Assembly: GCA_015060395.1 (NCBI GenBank)
Contig: SUYP01000024.1
Coordinates: 1 to 46,591 of the forward strand
DNA length: 46,591 nt
DNA from: Bacteroidales bacterium
GTDB lineage: Bacteria; Bacteroidota; Bacteroidia; Bacteroidales; UBA932
Direction: 5' to 3'
Shown: one piece after another, positions 1-8,024 of the stretch
How positions within the stretch are numbered: position 1 is the first letter of the stretch
Layout of the letters: every line of letters begins with the position of its first letter
Program-made: the position numbers and the translations under genes
The notes under the pieces: model-generated
Seen by the model: only the letters and a program-made list of their open reading frames with translations
What the model was told of the DNA's origin: nothing
Database searches by the model: none

Positions 1-78
1 CATTCCGAACAGAGAAGTTAAGCTCACCATCGCCGATGGTACTGCCCCACCAGGTGGGAGAGTAGGTAGCTGCCACTT
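1..78 (+). rRNA. rrf: 5S ribosomal RNA, 3' portion (5' end outside window)
   Basis: The first bases read as the second half of a bacterial 5S rRNA: the CCGAACAGAGAAGTTAAGC loop region, then the GCCGATGGTACTGC segment and the closing GGGAGAGTAGGTAGCTGCCA. The 5' part is cut off by the window edge, so an rRNA operon should lie immediately to the left. The exact mature 3' end (about base 75-79) is estimated from the usual end of the molecule. Confidence 0.93.
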
Positions 79-81
79 TCT

Positions 82-126
82 TATACGACACCCTGTCATC
101 ATCCGATGACGGGGTGTTTGCGTATA
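82..126 (+). terminator. rRNA operon terminator or processing hairpin
   Basis: A long hairpin directly follows 5S. A 13-bp stem (88-100 with 105-117, one G-T pair) closes on the loop ATCC, and the outer TATACG/CGTATA (82-87 with 121-126) extends it. There is no strong T tract, only TTTG, so it may be a processing or rho-assisted end rather than a classic intrinsic terminator. The loop and its flanks resemble the hairpin after tRNA-Ala at 3459-3494. Confidence 0.7.
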
Positions 127-148
127 TGAGGTGTTCGTCTTATTTTTG

Positions 149-156
149 TATCTTTG
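149..156 (+). promoter_or_regulatory. Bacteroidota -7 box (TATCTTTG) for the CocE-like hydrolase
   Basis: TATCTTTG matches the Bacteroidota TAnnTTTG -7 element and lies 16 bases before the first ATG at 173. Transcription would begin close to the start codon, leaving a very short leader with no Shine-Dalgarno, which is common in this phylum. No convincing -33 box was found. Confidence 0.5.
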
Positions 157-172
157 TTGAAATTCAATATTT

Positions 173-1981
173 ATGACTATGCAAAGATTGTTTTTGGCAT
201 TGATTGCCGTTTTTGTCTTAGGTGCGTGCAACCAACCTGAAGTGATTGATGAACAATGGCTTGAGGATAACTATGCGAAGAGGGAAGTTATGATTGAAAT
301 GAGGGATGGCATCAGACTCCATACGGTACTGTATGAACCTGTTGATGCAGAATCCCGTCCTGTCCTGATGGTGAGGACTCCTTATTCTTGTGCACCATAC
401 GGGGAGGGCTGGTCACACGATCTTACCGGTTATATGTCAGAGTTTCTCCGTAATGATTATATAATTGCATTTCAGGATGTCAGAGGACGATTTATGAGTG
501 AAGGTGAATTTATCAACGTCCGTCCTTTCGATCCCAATAAGTCAGGTTATGAAATTGATGAAGCCTCTGATACATACGATTCAATAGAATGGATTGTAAA
601 CAATACTGACAATAATGGTGCAGTAGGTGTGACCGGTATGTCGTATCCCGGTTTCTATGCCACTATGGCAGCTTTGTCCGGTCATCCTGCATTGAAGGCT
701 GTTTCTCCACAGGCTCCGATACTGGATTGGTACAAAGGTGATGATGTCCATCATAATGGTGCTCTGATGCTTCTTGATATATATTCTTTTGCGCCATATA
801 TGTTCAAGGAACATAATAATCCTGTCGAAGAAGATCACGGACTGCCATCTCCGGTCGGTGATGATGCTTACGGATGGTTCCTGGAACAAAGGACACCGTC
901 ATCTTTGACTGCGGCCCTGCCTGATGCCCTGGACTTCTGGAATGAGATACTCTCGTATCCTGACTATGATGATTATTGGAAAGAAAGGTCATTGGAGCCA
1001 TATCTGACTGATATACATCCTGCAATTCTTGTGGTTGGAGGCGAATATGATACTGATGATTGTTATGGTGCGCTCAAAACATATAAGCTTATAAGGCAGA
1101 ACTCTCCTGAGACCGATCTGCATTTCGTTTATGGACCTTGGACCCACGGTGGCTGGCACGAAAAAGATTATGAAGGCCTTGGAGGCTTGAAATTCGGGGA
1201 GAATCTTTCAACGCATTTTATGAAAGAGATAGAGTTCCCTTTCTTCAGATATTATCTTGAAGGAAAAGGACGCCGGCCTGAACCGGTATATATCTATGCT
1301 TCAGGATCAGACAGATGGCAGACTATGCAGCATTGGCCGTCTGAGAATGCGGAAAGCAGAGCATTATATCTGAGTGCCGGCAGATCATTGTCATTTGAAT
1401 CTCCTTCTCAGGATGAATCCTCATCGACATATCATTCCGATCCTTCGTATCCGGTACCGTTTATGGCTGATGCGACTAAGAGGAATAATGCATATATGGT
1501 TGCAGATCAGTCATTTGCGTCGGAACGAAACGATGTGCTGACTTTTATTTCGGATGCTCAGAATGATATCCTCAAACTCCAGGGTGAACTCAAGGTAAAG
1601 CTTGATGTCTCATTGACAACCGATGATGCCGATATCATAGTCAAGTTCATAGATGTGTATCCTGACGGATATCAGATGCTTGTCCGTGGTGATGTATTCC
1701 CTGTACGTTATCGTAATGGCTTTGAAAATCCTCAGCCTGCTGTTCCGGGAGAAATGATGCATATTGAATTTACGATGAATGATATAGCTCACTGGATCTT
1801 GCCTGGACATAAGATGATGGTACAGATACAGAGTTCCTGGTTCCCTCTTGTCAATATGAATCCGCAGACATATATGGATAATATCTATAGCGCGGCACCG
1901 GAGGATTATGCAGAAGCCGATATTACGATATATCATCAGAAAAATGCACCATCGGCGTTGATTCTTCCGGTTGTGGAGTAA
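173..1981 (+). CDS. CocE/NonD-family (S15-like) hydrolase, lipoprotein
   Basis: A 602-residue alpha/beta hydrolase of the CocE/X-Pro dipeptidyl-peptidase S15 family, predicted to cleave acyl or peptide substrates at the envelope. The N-terminus is a lipoprotein signal with lipobox LGAC (Cys19), so the enzyme should be membrane-anchored outside the cytoplasm. The nucleophile motif GMSYPG (Ser157) sits in the hydrolase core; YDTDDCYG and GPWTHGGW are the expected sites of the catalytic Asp and His. The C-terminal ~200 residues match the beta-sandwich (PepX_C-like) domain of the family. It stands alone after the rRNA operon with its own -7 box. The ATG at 179 is an equally possible start; both keep the signal peptide. 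The true substrate cannot be told: family members include cocaine esterase, glutaryl-7-ACA acylase and X-Pro peptidases. Confidence 0.88.
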   Translation: MTMQRLFLALIAVFVLGACNQPEVIDEQWLEDNYAKREVMIEMRDGIRLHTVLYEPVDAESRPVLMVRTPYSCAPYGEGWSHDLTGYMSEFLRNDYIIAFQDVRGRFMSEGEFINVRPFDPNKSGYEIDEASDTYDSIEWIVNNTDNNGAVGVTGMSYPGFYATMAALSGHPALKAVSPQAPILDWYKGDDVHHNGALMLLDIYSFAPYMFKEHNNPVEEDHGLPSPVGDDAYGWFLEQRTPSSLTAALPDALDFWNEILSYPDYDDYWKERSLEPYLTDIHPAILVVGGEYDTDDCYGALKTYKLIRQNSPETDLHFVYGPWTHGGWHEKDYEGLGGLKFGENLSTHFMKEIEFPFFRYYLEGKGRRPEPVYIYASGSDRWQTMQHWPSENAESRALYLSAGRSLSFESPSQDESSSTYHSDPSYPVPFMADATKRNNAYMVADQSFASERNDVLTFISDAQNDILKLQGELKVKLDVSLTTDDADIIVKFIDVYPDGYQMLVRGDVFPVRYRNGFENPQPAVPGEMMHIEFTMNDIAHWILPGHKMMVQIQSSWFPLVNMNPQTYMDNIYSAAPEDYAEADITIYHQKNAPSALILPVVE

Positions 1982-3304
<1,323 letters not shown>

Positions 3305-3340
3305 AAAGTGTAGAAAAGTGATGTAAAATGTGTCTTTTTC

Positions 3341-3371
3341 TTTGCAAATTCAAAAAAAAGTTGCATCTTTG
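3341..3371 (+). promoter_or_regulatory. tRNA-Ala promoter (TTTG-N19-CATCTTTG)
   Basis: A -33 TTTG (3341-3344) and a -7 box CATCTTTG (3364-3371; one mismatch to TAnnTTTG) are separated by exactly 19 bases, the Bacteroidota arrangement. The -7 box ends 11 bases before the first tRNA base. Confidence 0.65.
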
Positions 3372-3382
3372 CATCCGCATTC

Positions 3383-3456
3383 GGGGGTATAGCTCAGTTG
3401 GCTAGAGCACCTGCTTTGCAAGCAGGGGGTCGTCGGTTCGACTCCGACTATCTCCA
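3383..3456 (+). tRNA. tRNA-Ala (anticodon TGC)
   Basis: A 74-nt cloverleaf. The acceptor stem GGGGGTA pairs with TATCTCC (two G-T pairs), the D arm is AGCTCAGTTGGCTAGAGC, the anticodon stem CCTGC/GCAGG holds the loop TTTGCAA with anticodon TGC, and the T arm is TCGGTTCGACTCCGA. The discriminator is A3456. The next bases are CAC, so CCA is not encoded and must be added. The acceptor 3' strand is the start of the inverted repeat described at 3450-3504. Confidence 0.96.
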
Positions 3457-3458
3457 CA

Positions 3459-3494
3459 CGAAAAAGACCTGATCATCCGATCAGGTCTTTTTCG
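3459..3494 (+). terminator. Intrinsic terminator of tRNA-Ala
   Basis: A perfect 16-bp stem (3459-3474 with 3479-3494) closes on the tetraloop ATCC. The rising arm is A-rich and the falling arm holds a run of five T, so it should terminate in both directions. The inverted repeat extends outward with one extra base to include the tRNA 3' acceptor strand on the left and its reverse copy (GTGGAGAT) on the right. Confidence 0.85.
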
Positions 3495-3504
3495 TTGTGG
3501 AGAT
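3471..3504 (+). repeat. 34-bp direct repeat, copy 1
   Basis: A 34-base segment starting GATCATCCGATCAGG and ending GTTGTGGAGAT is repeated exactly at 3647-3680. Copy 1 is the right half of the tRNA-Ala terminator hairpin plus a reversed copy of the tRNA 3' end. Confidence 0.9.
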
Positions 3505-3646
3505 TCTCTACCCCCAGTCCTCACTTTGTTCGTACAGCCCCGAGGGGCATACCGTCTGTCACTTCGTTCCATCCGGGCGCCATCGCTGGTTCAATGTTCT
3601 GCGAACATCTCCCTGACGCGAGTGTCGCGGCGCTGCTGCGCCCTTC
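3505..3646. other. 142-bp structured spacer between the direct repeats
   Basis: A non-coding stretch with a series of small dyads: GCCC/GGGC (3537-3540 with 3545-3548), ATGTTC/GAACAT around TGC (3594-3608), CGCGA/TCGCG around GTG (3617-3629) and GGCGC/GCGCC around TGCT (3629-3642). Open frames crossing it look like no known protein. It may be a remnant of an interspersed extragenic element; this is inference. Confidence 0.55.
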
Positions 3647-3680
3647 GATCATCCGATCAGGTCTTTTTCGTTGTGGAGAT
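3647..3680 (+). repeat. 34-bp direct repeat, copy 2 (forms the 3' end of glycerate kinase)
   Basis: An exact copy of 3471-3504. On the minus strand, bases 3680-3657 of this copy supply the last seven sense codons and the stop of the glycerate kinase gene (residues ISTTKKT). Confidence 0.9.
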
Positions 3681-4817
3681 ACGCGAAAGTAACTCTCTTA
3701 TGGTCCGGCGTATATTAGCTTTTGCGACTGCAGGGCGCATTGCCCTTGCAAGTTCTTCCGGACCTGCGGGGACCGGCTGGATCGGAAGGATATCAAGGAA
3801 ACCGCTGCTGGAAATATCTTTCACATCAAGATCTACAATGCCTCCGATGGCAGCAACAGGAATGTTTGCGGCAACCGCTCTCTTTAGTATTGCTGCGGGC
3901 AGCTTGCCCCTGAATGTCTGGCTGTCGATCTTGCCTTCACCAGTTATGATAAGGTCAGCATCTTTTATAGCTTCTTCGAATCCGGCACAATCCAGCACAA
4001 GATCTGCTCCGCTGGTAAGTCTTGCCCCCAGAAATGCATATAATGCTCCTCCGGCTCCTCCTGCAGCCCCTGAACCCTCAGTCCCGGACAGGTCTTTCCC
4101 GGTCTGCCGTCTAATGACTTCACACAATGAGACCATCCCTTTTTCAAGCAGCTCGATTTCATTCTCACCGGCACCCTTCTGGGGGGCGAATACTCTTGTG
4201 GCTCCTTCTTCTCCACAGAATACGGTCCCGACGTCACAGGCGGCAGTGAATGATGAGGCCAGCAGCTCGTCCGGTACATCGGATGTGTCGATAGAAACTA
4301 TATCGCAAAGATTGTTGCCGCAGCATCTTTCGATTGTCTTGCCGTCTGCATCTAGAAAACGGAATCCCAGAGCTTCCAGCATACCTGTTCCTCCGTCATT
4401 TGTAGCGCTTCCTCCCAATCCGATGATGACGTGCCTGCATCCTCTACGGACTGCATCCATAATCATCTCTCCGGTGCCGTAAGTGGAAGTATGCAACGGA
4501 TTACGGGCATTGTCTTCAATCAAGGTGAGGCCGCTTGCTTCGGCCAGGTCTATTATTGCCGTCATATCCTCCTCGCAGATTGCGTATCTGGCCTTTATCC
4601 GTCTGCCGACAGGGTCATTCACTTCGATTGTAGTCCATCTGCCTCCTAGAATCGCAGCTATGGACTCAGCAGTCCCTTCTCCACCGTCACCGAGGATCAG
4701 ACTTCTGACCGAACAGCCGGGGTATGCATCATTTATACCTGCGGAGATGGCCTGTGCTGTCTCTGCAGATGAAAGCGATCCCTTGAATGAATCTGATGCG
4801 ACTACTATTTTTGTCAT
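3657..4817 (-). CDS. Glycerate kinase (GlxK/GarK family)
   Basis: A 386-residue cytoplasmic kinase phosphorylating D-glycerate, feeding glyoxylate or serine breakdown products into glycolysis. The start at 4817 gives MTKIVVASDSFKGSLSS, the typical family opening (the SDSFKGSLS signature is near-invariant); an upstream in-frame ATG would add 13 unlike residues and overlap the promoter. Other family marks are LGDGGEGTAES, VNDPVGR, EASGLTLI, GLGGSATNDGGTGMLEALG with the glycine-rich loop, GAAGGAGGALYAFLGA and DLIITGEGKIDSQT. The last seven residues come from a 34-bp repeat also present beside tRNA-Ala, so the original C-terminus may have been replaced, though overall length is normal. A -7 box at 4844-4851 precedes it. 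Confidence 0.95.
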   Translation of the reverse strand: MTKIVVASDSFKGSLSSAETAQAISAGINDAYPGCSVRSLILGDGGEGTAESIAAILGGRWTTIEVNDPVGRRIKARYAICEEDMTAIIDLAEASGLTLIEDNARNPLHTSTYGTGEMIMDAVRRGCRHVIIGLGGSATNDGGTGMLEALGFRFLDADGKTIERCCGNNLCDIVSIDTSDVPDELLASSFTAACDVGTVFCGEEGATRVFAPQKGAGENEIELLEKGMVSLCEVIRRQTGKDLSGTEGSGAAGGAGGALYAFLGARLTSGADLVLDCAGFEEAIKDADLIITGEGKIDSQTFRGKLPAAILKRAVAANIPVAAIGGIVDLDVKDISSSGFLDILPIQPVPAGPEELARAMRPAVAKANIRRTIRELLSRISTTKKT

Positions 4818-4843
4818 ATATGAAATATCGTGAAGATCTGGTG

Positions 4844-4851
4844 CAAATATA
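4844..4851 (-). promoter_or_regulatory. -7 box (TATATTTG) for glycerate kinase
   Basis: On the minus strand TATATTTG matches TAnnTTTG and lies 26 bases upstream of the chosen ATG, directly after the tRNA-Glu terminator. No clear -33 box. Confidence 0.5.
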
Positions 4852-4854
4852 AAC

Positions 4855-4882
4855 AAAAAAAGATCAGCATTTCTGCTGATCT
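4855..4882 (-). terminator. Intrinsic terminator of tRNA-Glu
   Basis: On the minus strand a 9-bp stem AGATCAGCA/TGCTGATCT with a 4-base loop is followed by a run of seven T, immediately after the tRNA-Glu 3' end. Confidence 0.85.
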
Positions 4883-4883
4883 C

Positions 4884-4958
4884 TGGTAGTCGGTAGGGGA
4901 ATCGAACCCCTATTGCAAGATTGAGAATCTTGAGTACTAACCGTTATACGAACCGACC
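4884..4958 (-). tRNA. tRNA-Glu (anticodon CTC), CCA encoded
   Basis: Reading the minus strand: acceptor GGTCGGT/ACCGACT, D arm GTAT...AGTAC, anticodon stem CAAGA/TCTTG with loop TTCTCAA (anticodon CTC, codon GAG), T arm GGGGTTCGATTCCCC, discriminator A and a templated CCA at 4886-4884. Cloverleaf geometry matches other tRNA-Glu genes. A second isoacceptor (TTC) would be expected elsewhere in the genome. Confidence 0.93.
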
Positions 4959-4976
4959 GTTTTATCGTTGGGATTG

Positions 4977-5007
4977 CAAAGGTACGCATTTTTTCTTTAC
5001 TTCCAAA
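4977..5007 (-). promoter_or_regulatory. tRNA-Glu promoter (TTTG-N19-TACCTTTG)
   Basis: On the minus strand, -33 TTTG (5007-5004), 19 bases, then -7 TACCTTTG (4984-4977), ending 18 bases before the first tRNA base. A textbook Bacteroidota promoter. Confidence 0.8.
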
Positions 5008-5040
5008 TATTTTGGGGATTTTTTGCAAAAAAAGTGCGTT

Positions 5041-5409
5041 TTATTTCAAAAATACGAAAAATACAGCCATAATCAGGCAGAAAAATGCTGCAAAATGGTT
5101 CCATTGGAGTGTCTGTCCCTTGAACATAACCGTAACAAGAACGGTAAATACTGTAAGTGATATCACTTCCTGGATGATCTTCAGCTGCATAAGGTTGAAA
5201 GGTCCCCCGTTTTCAACGAAACCTATTCTGTTTGCCGGTACTTGGGCACAATATTCGAAAAATGCCACACCCCAGGAGAACAGGATGACGAGGATGAGAG
5301 GCCAGCTAGAGGAAATCTTCATCTCCTGCAGCTTGAGGTGGCCATACCAGGCGAATGTCATAAAGACATTGGATGCTATGAGCAGTAATATAGTCCAGAT
5401 CGCTTTCAT
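5041..5409 (-). CDS. DUF486 (DMT-like) small membrane protein
   Basis: A 122-residue integral membrane protein of the DUF486 family, small four-helix proteins related to drug/metabolite transporters; the substrate is unknown. Four hydrophobic segments are visible (about residues 3-18, 34-49, 73-90 and 98-118). The FAWYGHLK motif after the first helix is characteristic. The start at 5409 (MKAIWTILLL) is preferred over an ATG 35 codons upstream because a -7 box TACTTTTG lies at 5437-5430 between them. Divergent from glmM, sharing the intergenic promoter region. No operon partner. Confidence 0.8.
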   Translation of the reverse strand: MKAIWTILLLIASNVFMTFAWYGHLKLQEMKISSSWPLILVILFSWGVAFFEYCAQVPANRIGFVENGGPFNLMQLKIIQEVISLTVFTVLVTVMFKGQTLQWNHFAAFFCLIMAVFFVFLK

Positions 5410-5429
5410 AGATATTTCATTAATGGCTG

Positions 5430-5437
5430 CAAAAGTA
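5430..5437 (-). promoter_or_regulatory. -7 box (TACTTTTG) for the DUF486 gene
   Basis: Minus-strand TACTTTTG matches TAnnTTTG and ends 20 bases before the ATG at 5409. It sets the start by excluding the longer frame. Confidence 0.5.
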
Positions 5438-5445
5438 ATATTAAA

Positions 5446-5477
5446 TTTGTAATTGCTGGCACAAAACTTTAATTTTG
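5446..5477 (+). promoter_or_regulatory. glmM: glmM promoter (TTTG-N20-TAATTTTG)
   Basis: -33 TTTG (5446-5449), 20 bases, then -7 TAATTTTG (5470-5477), 23 bases before the glmM ATG. Back-to-back with the DUF486 promoter. Confidence 0.7.
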
Positions 5478-5500
5478 CAAGATTGACAATATAAAAAGAT

Positions 5501-6952
5501 ATGACACTGATCAAATCAATATCAGGTATCCGCGGAACGATCGGGGGAGCACCGGGCTCTTCTCTTACCCCGCTGGATATAGTGAAATTTACATACGCTT
5601 ATTGCGAAAAGATGAAGGAACGCCGGCCAAAAGCCGAAGGGGAGAGATATAAGGTTGTCGTGGGAAAGGATGCCAGACTTTCCGGTGATATGGTGGAACA
5701 GCTGGTCTGCGGAACTTTGATAGCCTGCGGAGCAGATGTTGTAAAGGCCGGATTCGCTTCGACTCCTACGACCGAGATGGCGGTGGTGTTCGAGAATGCA
5801 GATGGCGGAATAATACTTACAGCGTCGCATAATCCCAAACAGTGGAATGCTTTGAAGCTTCTTAACGAAAGGGGAGAGTTCCTCAATGCAGAAGAAGGGG
5901 CGGCTATCCTTGAATGTGCTGAAAAGGAAGACTTTACCTTTGCTCAGGTTGATGATCTTGGGCTTATCGAAGAGAGAGACTTTACTGACCAGCATCTTGA
6001 TGCCGTGCTCGCTCTTCCTGCCGTTGATGTGGAGGCGGTCAGGAAGGCAGGATTCAAGGTCGTGCTTGATGCAGTGAATTCCGTCGGAGGAATAATTATG
6101 CCTCGCCTTCTTGAAAGGATGGGAGTAGAGTGCATCTGTATAAATTGTGAACCGACCGGAGACTTCGCGCATAACCCGGAGCCGCTTCCGTCGAATCTCG
6201 TAGAGCTCAGCGAGAGTGTAGTGGCGAACAATGCGGATTTCGGTATTTCCGTCGATCCTGATGTCGATCGTCTTGCCTTGATCTGTGAGAACGGCAAGCC
6301 TTTCGGTGAGGAATATACGCTTGTAAGCGTTGCAGACTATCTTTTGAGCCGTGTATATGATGAAGCTCTCAAGACCGGGAAACAGGCCGATGAGATTGCA
6401 GCACCTTACAGGATGACGACATCTTCCAACCTGTCTTCTTCGAGGGCTCTTCGCGATGTGACCGAGAGATACGGCGGTGAGTATTCTGCAGCTGCTGTCG
6501 GTGAGGTGAATGTCACTACCAGAATGAAGGAGTGCGGTGCCCTTATCGGTGGAGAAGGTAACGGAGGAGTGATTTATCCTGCCTTGCATTACGGACGTGA
6601 CGCTATGGTGGGTGTGGCTCTCTTCCTGACGAATCTTGCATATAAGAAGATGAAGGTATCCGAGCTTCTCGCTACCTATCCGGGTTACGTTATAGCCAAG
6701 AACAAGATCGAGCTGTCTGACAGCGCCCTGATCGACAGGATTCTTGAGGAAGTGAAGAAGATATATGCGGAGGAGGATATCAATACGATTGATGGAGTCA
6801 AGATATCTTTTGAGTCCCGCAGGGAATGGGTGCATTTGAGACGCTCGAATACAGAGCCTATAATCAGGATATATGCTGAGGCTGCGACGCAGCAGGCTGC
6901 AGAGGCTCTGGCACAGCAGGTAATAGATGTAGCAGAAAAAATCATAGGATAG
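5501..6952 (+). CDS. glmM: Phosphoglucosamine mutase-type phosphohexomutase
   Basis: A 483-residue alpha-D-phosphohexomutase, most likely GlmM, converting glucosamine-6-phosphate to glucosamine-1-phosphate for UDP-GlcNAc, peptidoglycan and lipid A. All four active-site loops are visible: the phosphoserine loop TASHNP (Ser109), the metal loop DPDVDR (about residue 252), the sugar loop GEGNGG, and the phosphate-binding loop RRSNTEPIIRIYAEA near the C-terminus. It is somewhat longer than the ~445 residues of proteobacterial GlmM. Phosphomannomutase or phosphoglucomutase activity cannot be excluded by motif alone. Its TAG stop overlaps the GTG start of the NamZ-like gene by one base, so the two are probably translationally coupled. 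Confidence 0.9.
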   Translation: MTLIKSISGIRGTIGGAPGSSLTPLDIVKFTYAYCEKMKERRPKAEGERYKVVVGKDARLSGDMVEQLVCGTLIACGADVVKAGFASTPTTEMAVVFENADGGIILTASHNPKQWNALKLLNERGEFLNAEEGAAILECAEKEDFTFAQVDDLGLIEERDFTDQHLDAVLALPAVDVEAVRKAGFKVVLDAVNSVGGIIMPRLLERMGVECICINCEPTGDFAHNPEPLPSNLVELSESVVANNADFGISVDPDVDRLALICENGKPFGEEYTLVSVADYLLSRVYDEALKTGKQADEIAAPYRMTTSSNLSSSRALRDVTERYGGEYSAAAVGEVNVTTRMKECGALIGGEGNGGVIYPALHYGRDAMVGVALFLTNLAYKKMKVSELLATYPGYVIAKNKIELSDSALIDRILEEVKKIYAEEDINTIDGVKISFESRREWVHLRRSNTEPIIRIYAEAATQQAAEALAQQVIDVAEKIIG

Positions 6953-8019
6953 TGTTTTCATTCAGAACAACTTCATTGGAGGAGCAGCTTGACAAGGCCT
7001 TGCACGAGGGAAAGGTCGGCTGTTTCTGTACCCAGAACTGCTGGGATACGGAGCGTGGGAGATATATGTATGATATCTTTCGTGAAAGAGGTAACCTTGC
7101 ATTGATATTCAATCCCCGTGATACGGAACTGACTCCTCTGACCAACCATATTGAATTCTCTCCTGAGGATCTGAAAGATCTTAATGCAGTTGTGGTCGAA
7201 ATACAGGATGTGGGATCCAGATATTTCAATTATACGAAGGATGTGTTTCGTCTGATGGACGCTCTCAAGGCAATGAAGGATGAGGCTCCGTCAATGTATG
7301 TGGTGGATCATAACAATCCGGCAGGTAGGATTGTCGAAGGTACGATGCCATCGTCGGCTATTGAAGCTAATGTCCCGAAAGTGGCTCATCGTCACGGACT
7401 TACGCTTGGCGAGCTGGCAAATCTCTATTATCACGAGATCGGAGCGAAGTTCGCCCTCCACGTGATATCGGCATTGGCTACCGATTCGAACCATCAGCTG
7501 ATGCCTTGGACAATAGCTCCGGCATCCGACATACCGGGTCTTTTCACCTGCGATATGTACAGCGGTGGCGGACTGTGGAACAATACCAATATCACTCCCG
7601 GAATCGGAACGGCTCGTCCATACGAGTATTTCGGCGCTCCTTTCGTAAAGACCGGTGGCCGCGATATAGTTCCAGTAGCCGAGGGAGTTATGCTTCGTCC
7701 TTGTTCCTTCACACCGTCCTGCGGGCGATATGAGGGACAGAAATGCTTCGGCTATCAGCTGATGCGTGAACCGGGCGTGGAGTATCATTCGTTGATGCAT
7801 ACGCTTCAGTTGATAAGGTTTTTCAAGGCAGAGTATGAGGACTTCCGCCTTGAAGAAGGTTTTGAGGCAAAGCTGTCGGATCAGCTTCTTCTGGATTATG
7901 TAAACGGCCTCGTCTCCTGGGAGGATGCCCGTGAACATATCAAGGTGGAAGAGCAGAAGTGGATCAGAAAGGCAAAGAAGTTCATTCTTTATGATGACCA
8001 GCCTTACAGGATCAAATGA
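6952..8019 (+). CDS. DUF1343 / NamZ-like exo-N-acetylmuramidase family protein, no signal peptide
   Basis: A 355-residue protein of the DUF1343 family, whose characterised member NamZ removes terminal MurNAc from peptidoglycan fragments. Family landmarks in order: CFCTQNCWD, the FNPRDTELT region, VVEIQDVGSRYFNYTKDV (about residues 82-99), VVDHNNPAG then VEGTM (a variant of the usual DRPNP...GP), HRHGLTLGELA, and NITPGIGTARPYEYFGAPF. It starts with GTG at 6952; no in-frame ATG occurs for over 100 bases. No signal peptide is visible, whereas NamZ acts outside the cytoplasm, so this could be a cytosolic or divergent paralogue. The one-base overlap with glmM suggests a link to amino-sugar or cell-wall recycling. 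Fold assignment is confident; activity and site are inferred. Confidence 0.8.
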   Translation: MFSFRTTSLEEQLDKALHEGKVGCFCTQNCWDTERGRYMYDIFRERGNLALIFNPRDTELTPLTNHIEFSPEDLKDLNAVVVEIQDVGSRYFNYTKDVFRLMDALKAMKDEAPSMYVVDHNNPAGRIVEGTMPSSAIEANVPKVAHRHGLTLGELANLYYHEIGAKFALHVISALATDSNHQLMPWTIAPASDIPGLFTCDMYSGGGLWNNTNITPGIGTARPYEYFGAPFVKTGGRDIVPVAEGVMLRPCSFTPSCGRYEGQKCFGYQLMREPGVEYHSLMHTLQLIRFFKAEYEDFRLEEGFEAKLSDQLLLDYVNGLVSWEDAREHIKVEEQKWIRKAKKFILYDDQPYRIK

Positions 8020-8024
8020 TGCTT

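Noticed and set aside
3495..3692. A 65-codon frame in the repeat region after tRNA-Ala
   Set aside because: It spans hairpins and direct repeats, has no ribosome binding site or family resemblance, and is better explained as a structured extragenic element.
3526..4482. A 318-codon plus-strand frame running from the repeat spacer through glycerate kinase
   Set aside because: Low-complexity Ser/Pro/Ala-rich translation, antisense to a well-supported kinase gene.
4921..5160. A 79-codon plus-strand frame starting inside tRNA-Glu
   Set aside because: It overlaps the tRNA, its promoter and the 3' end of the DUF486 gene.
5522..6961. A 479-codon open frame antisense to glmM
   Set aside because: It lies wholly opposite a gene with all active-site motifs intact, has an unusual Leu/Arg/His/Ile-rich composition and no recognisable family; it reflects codon bias of the real gene.
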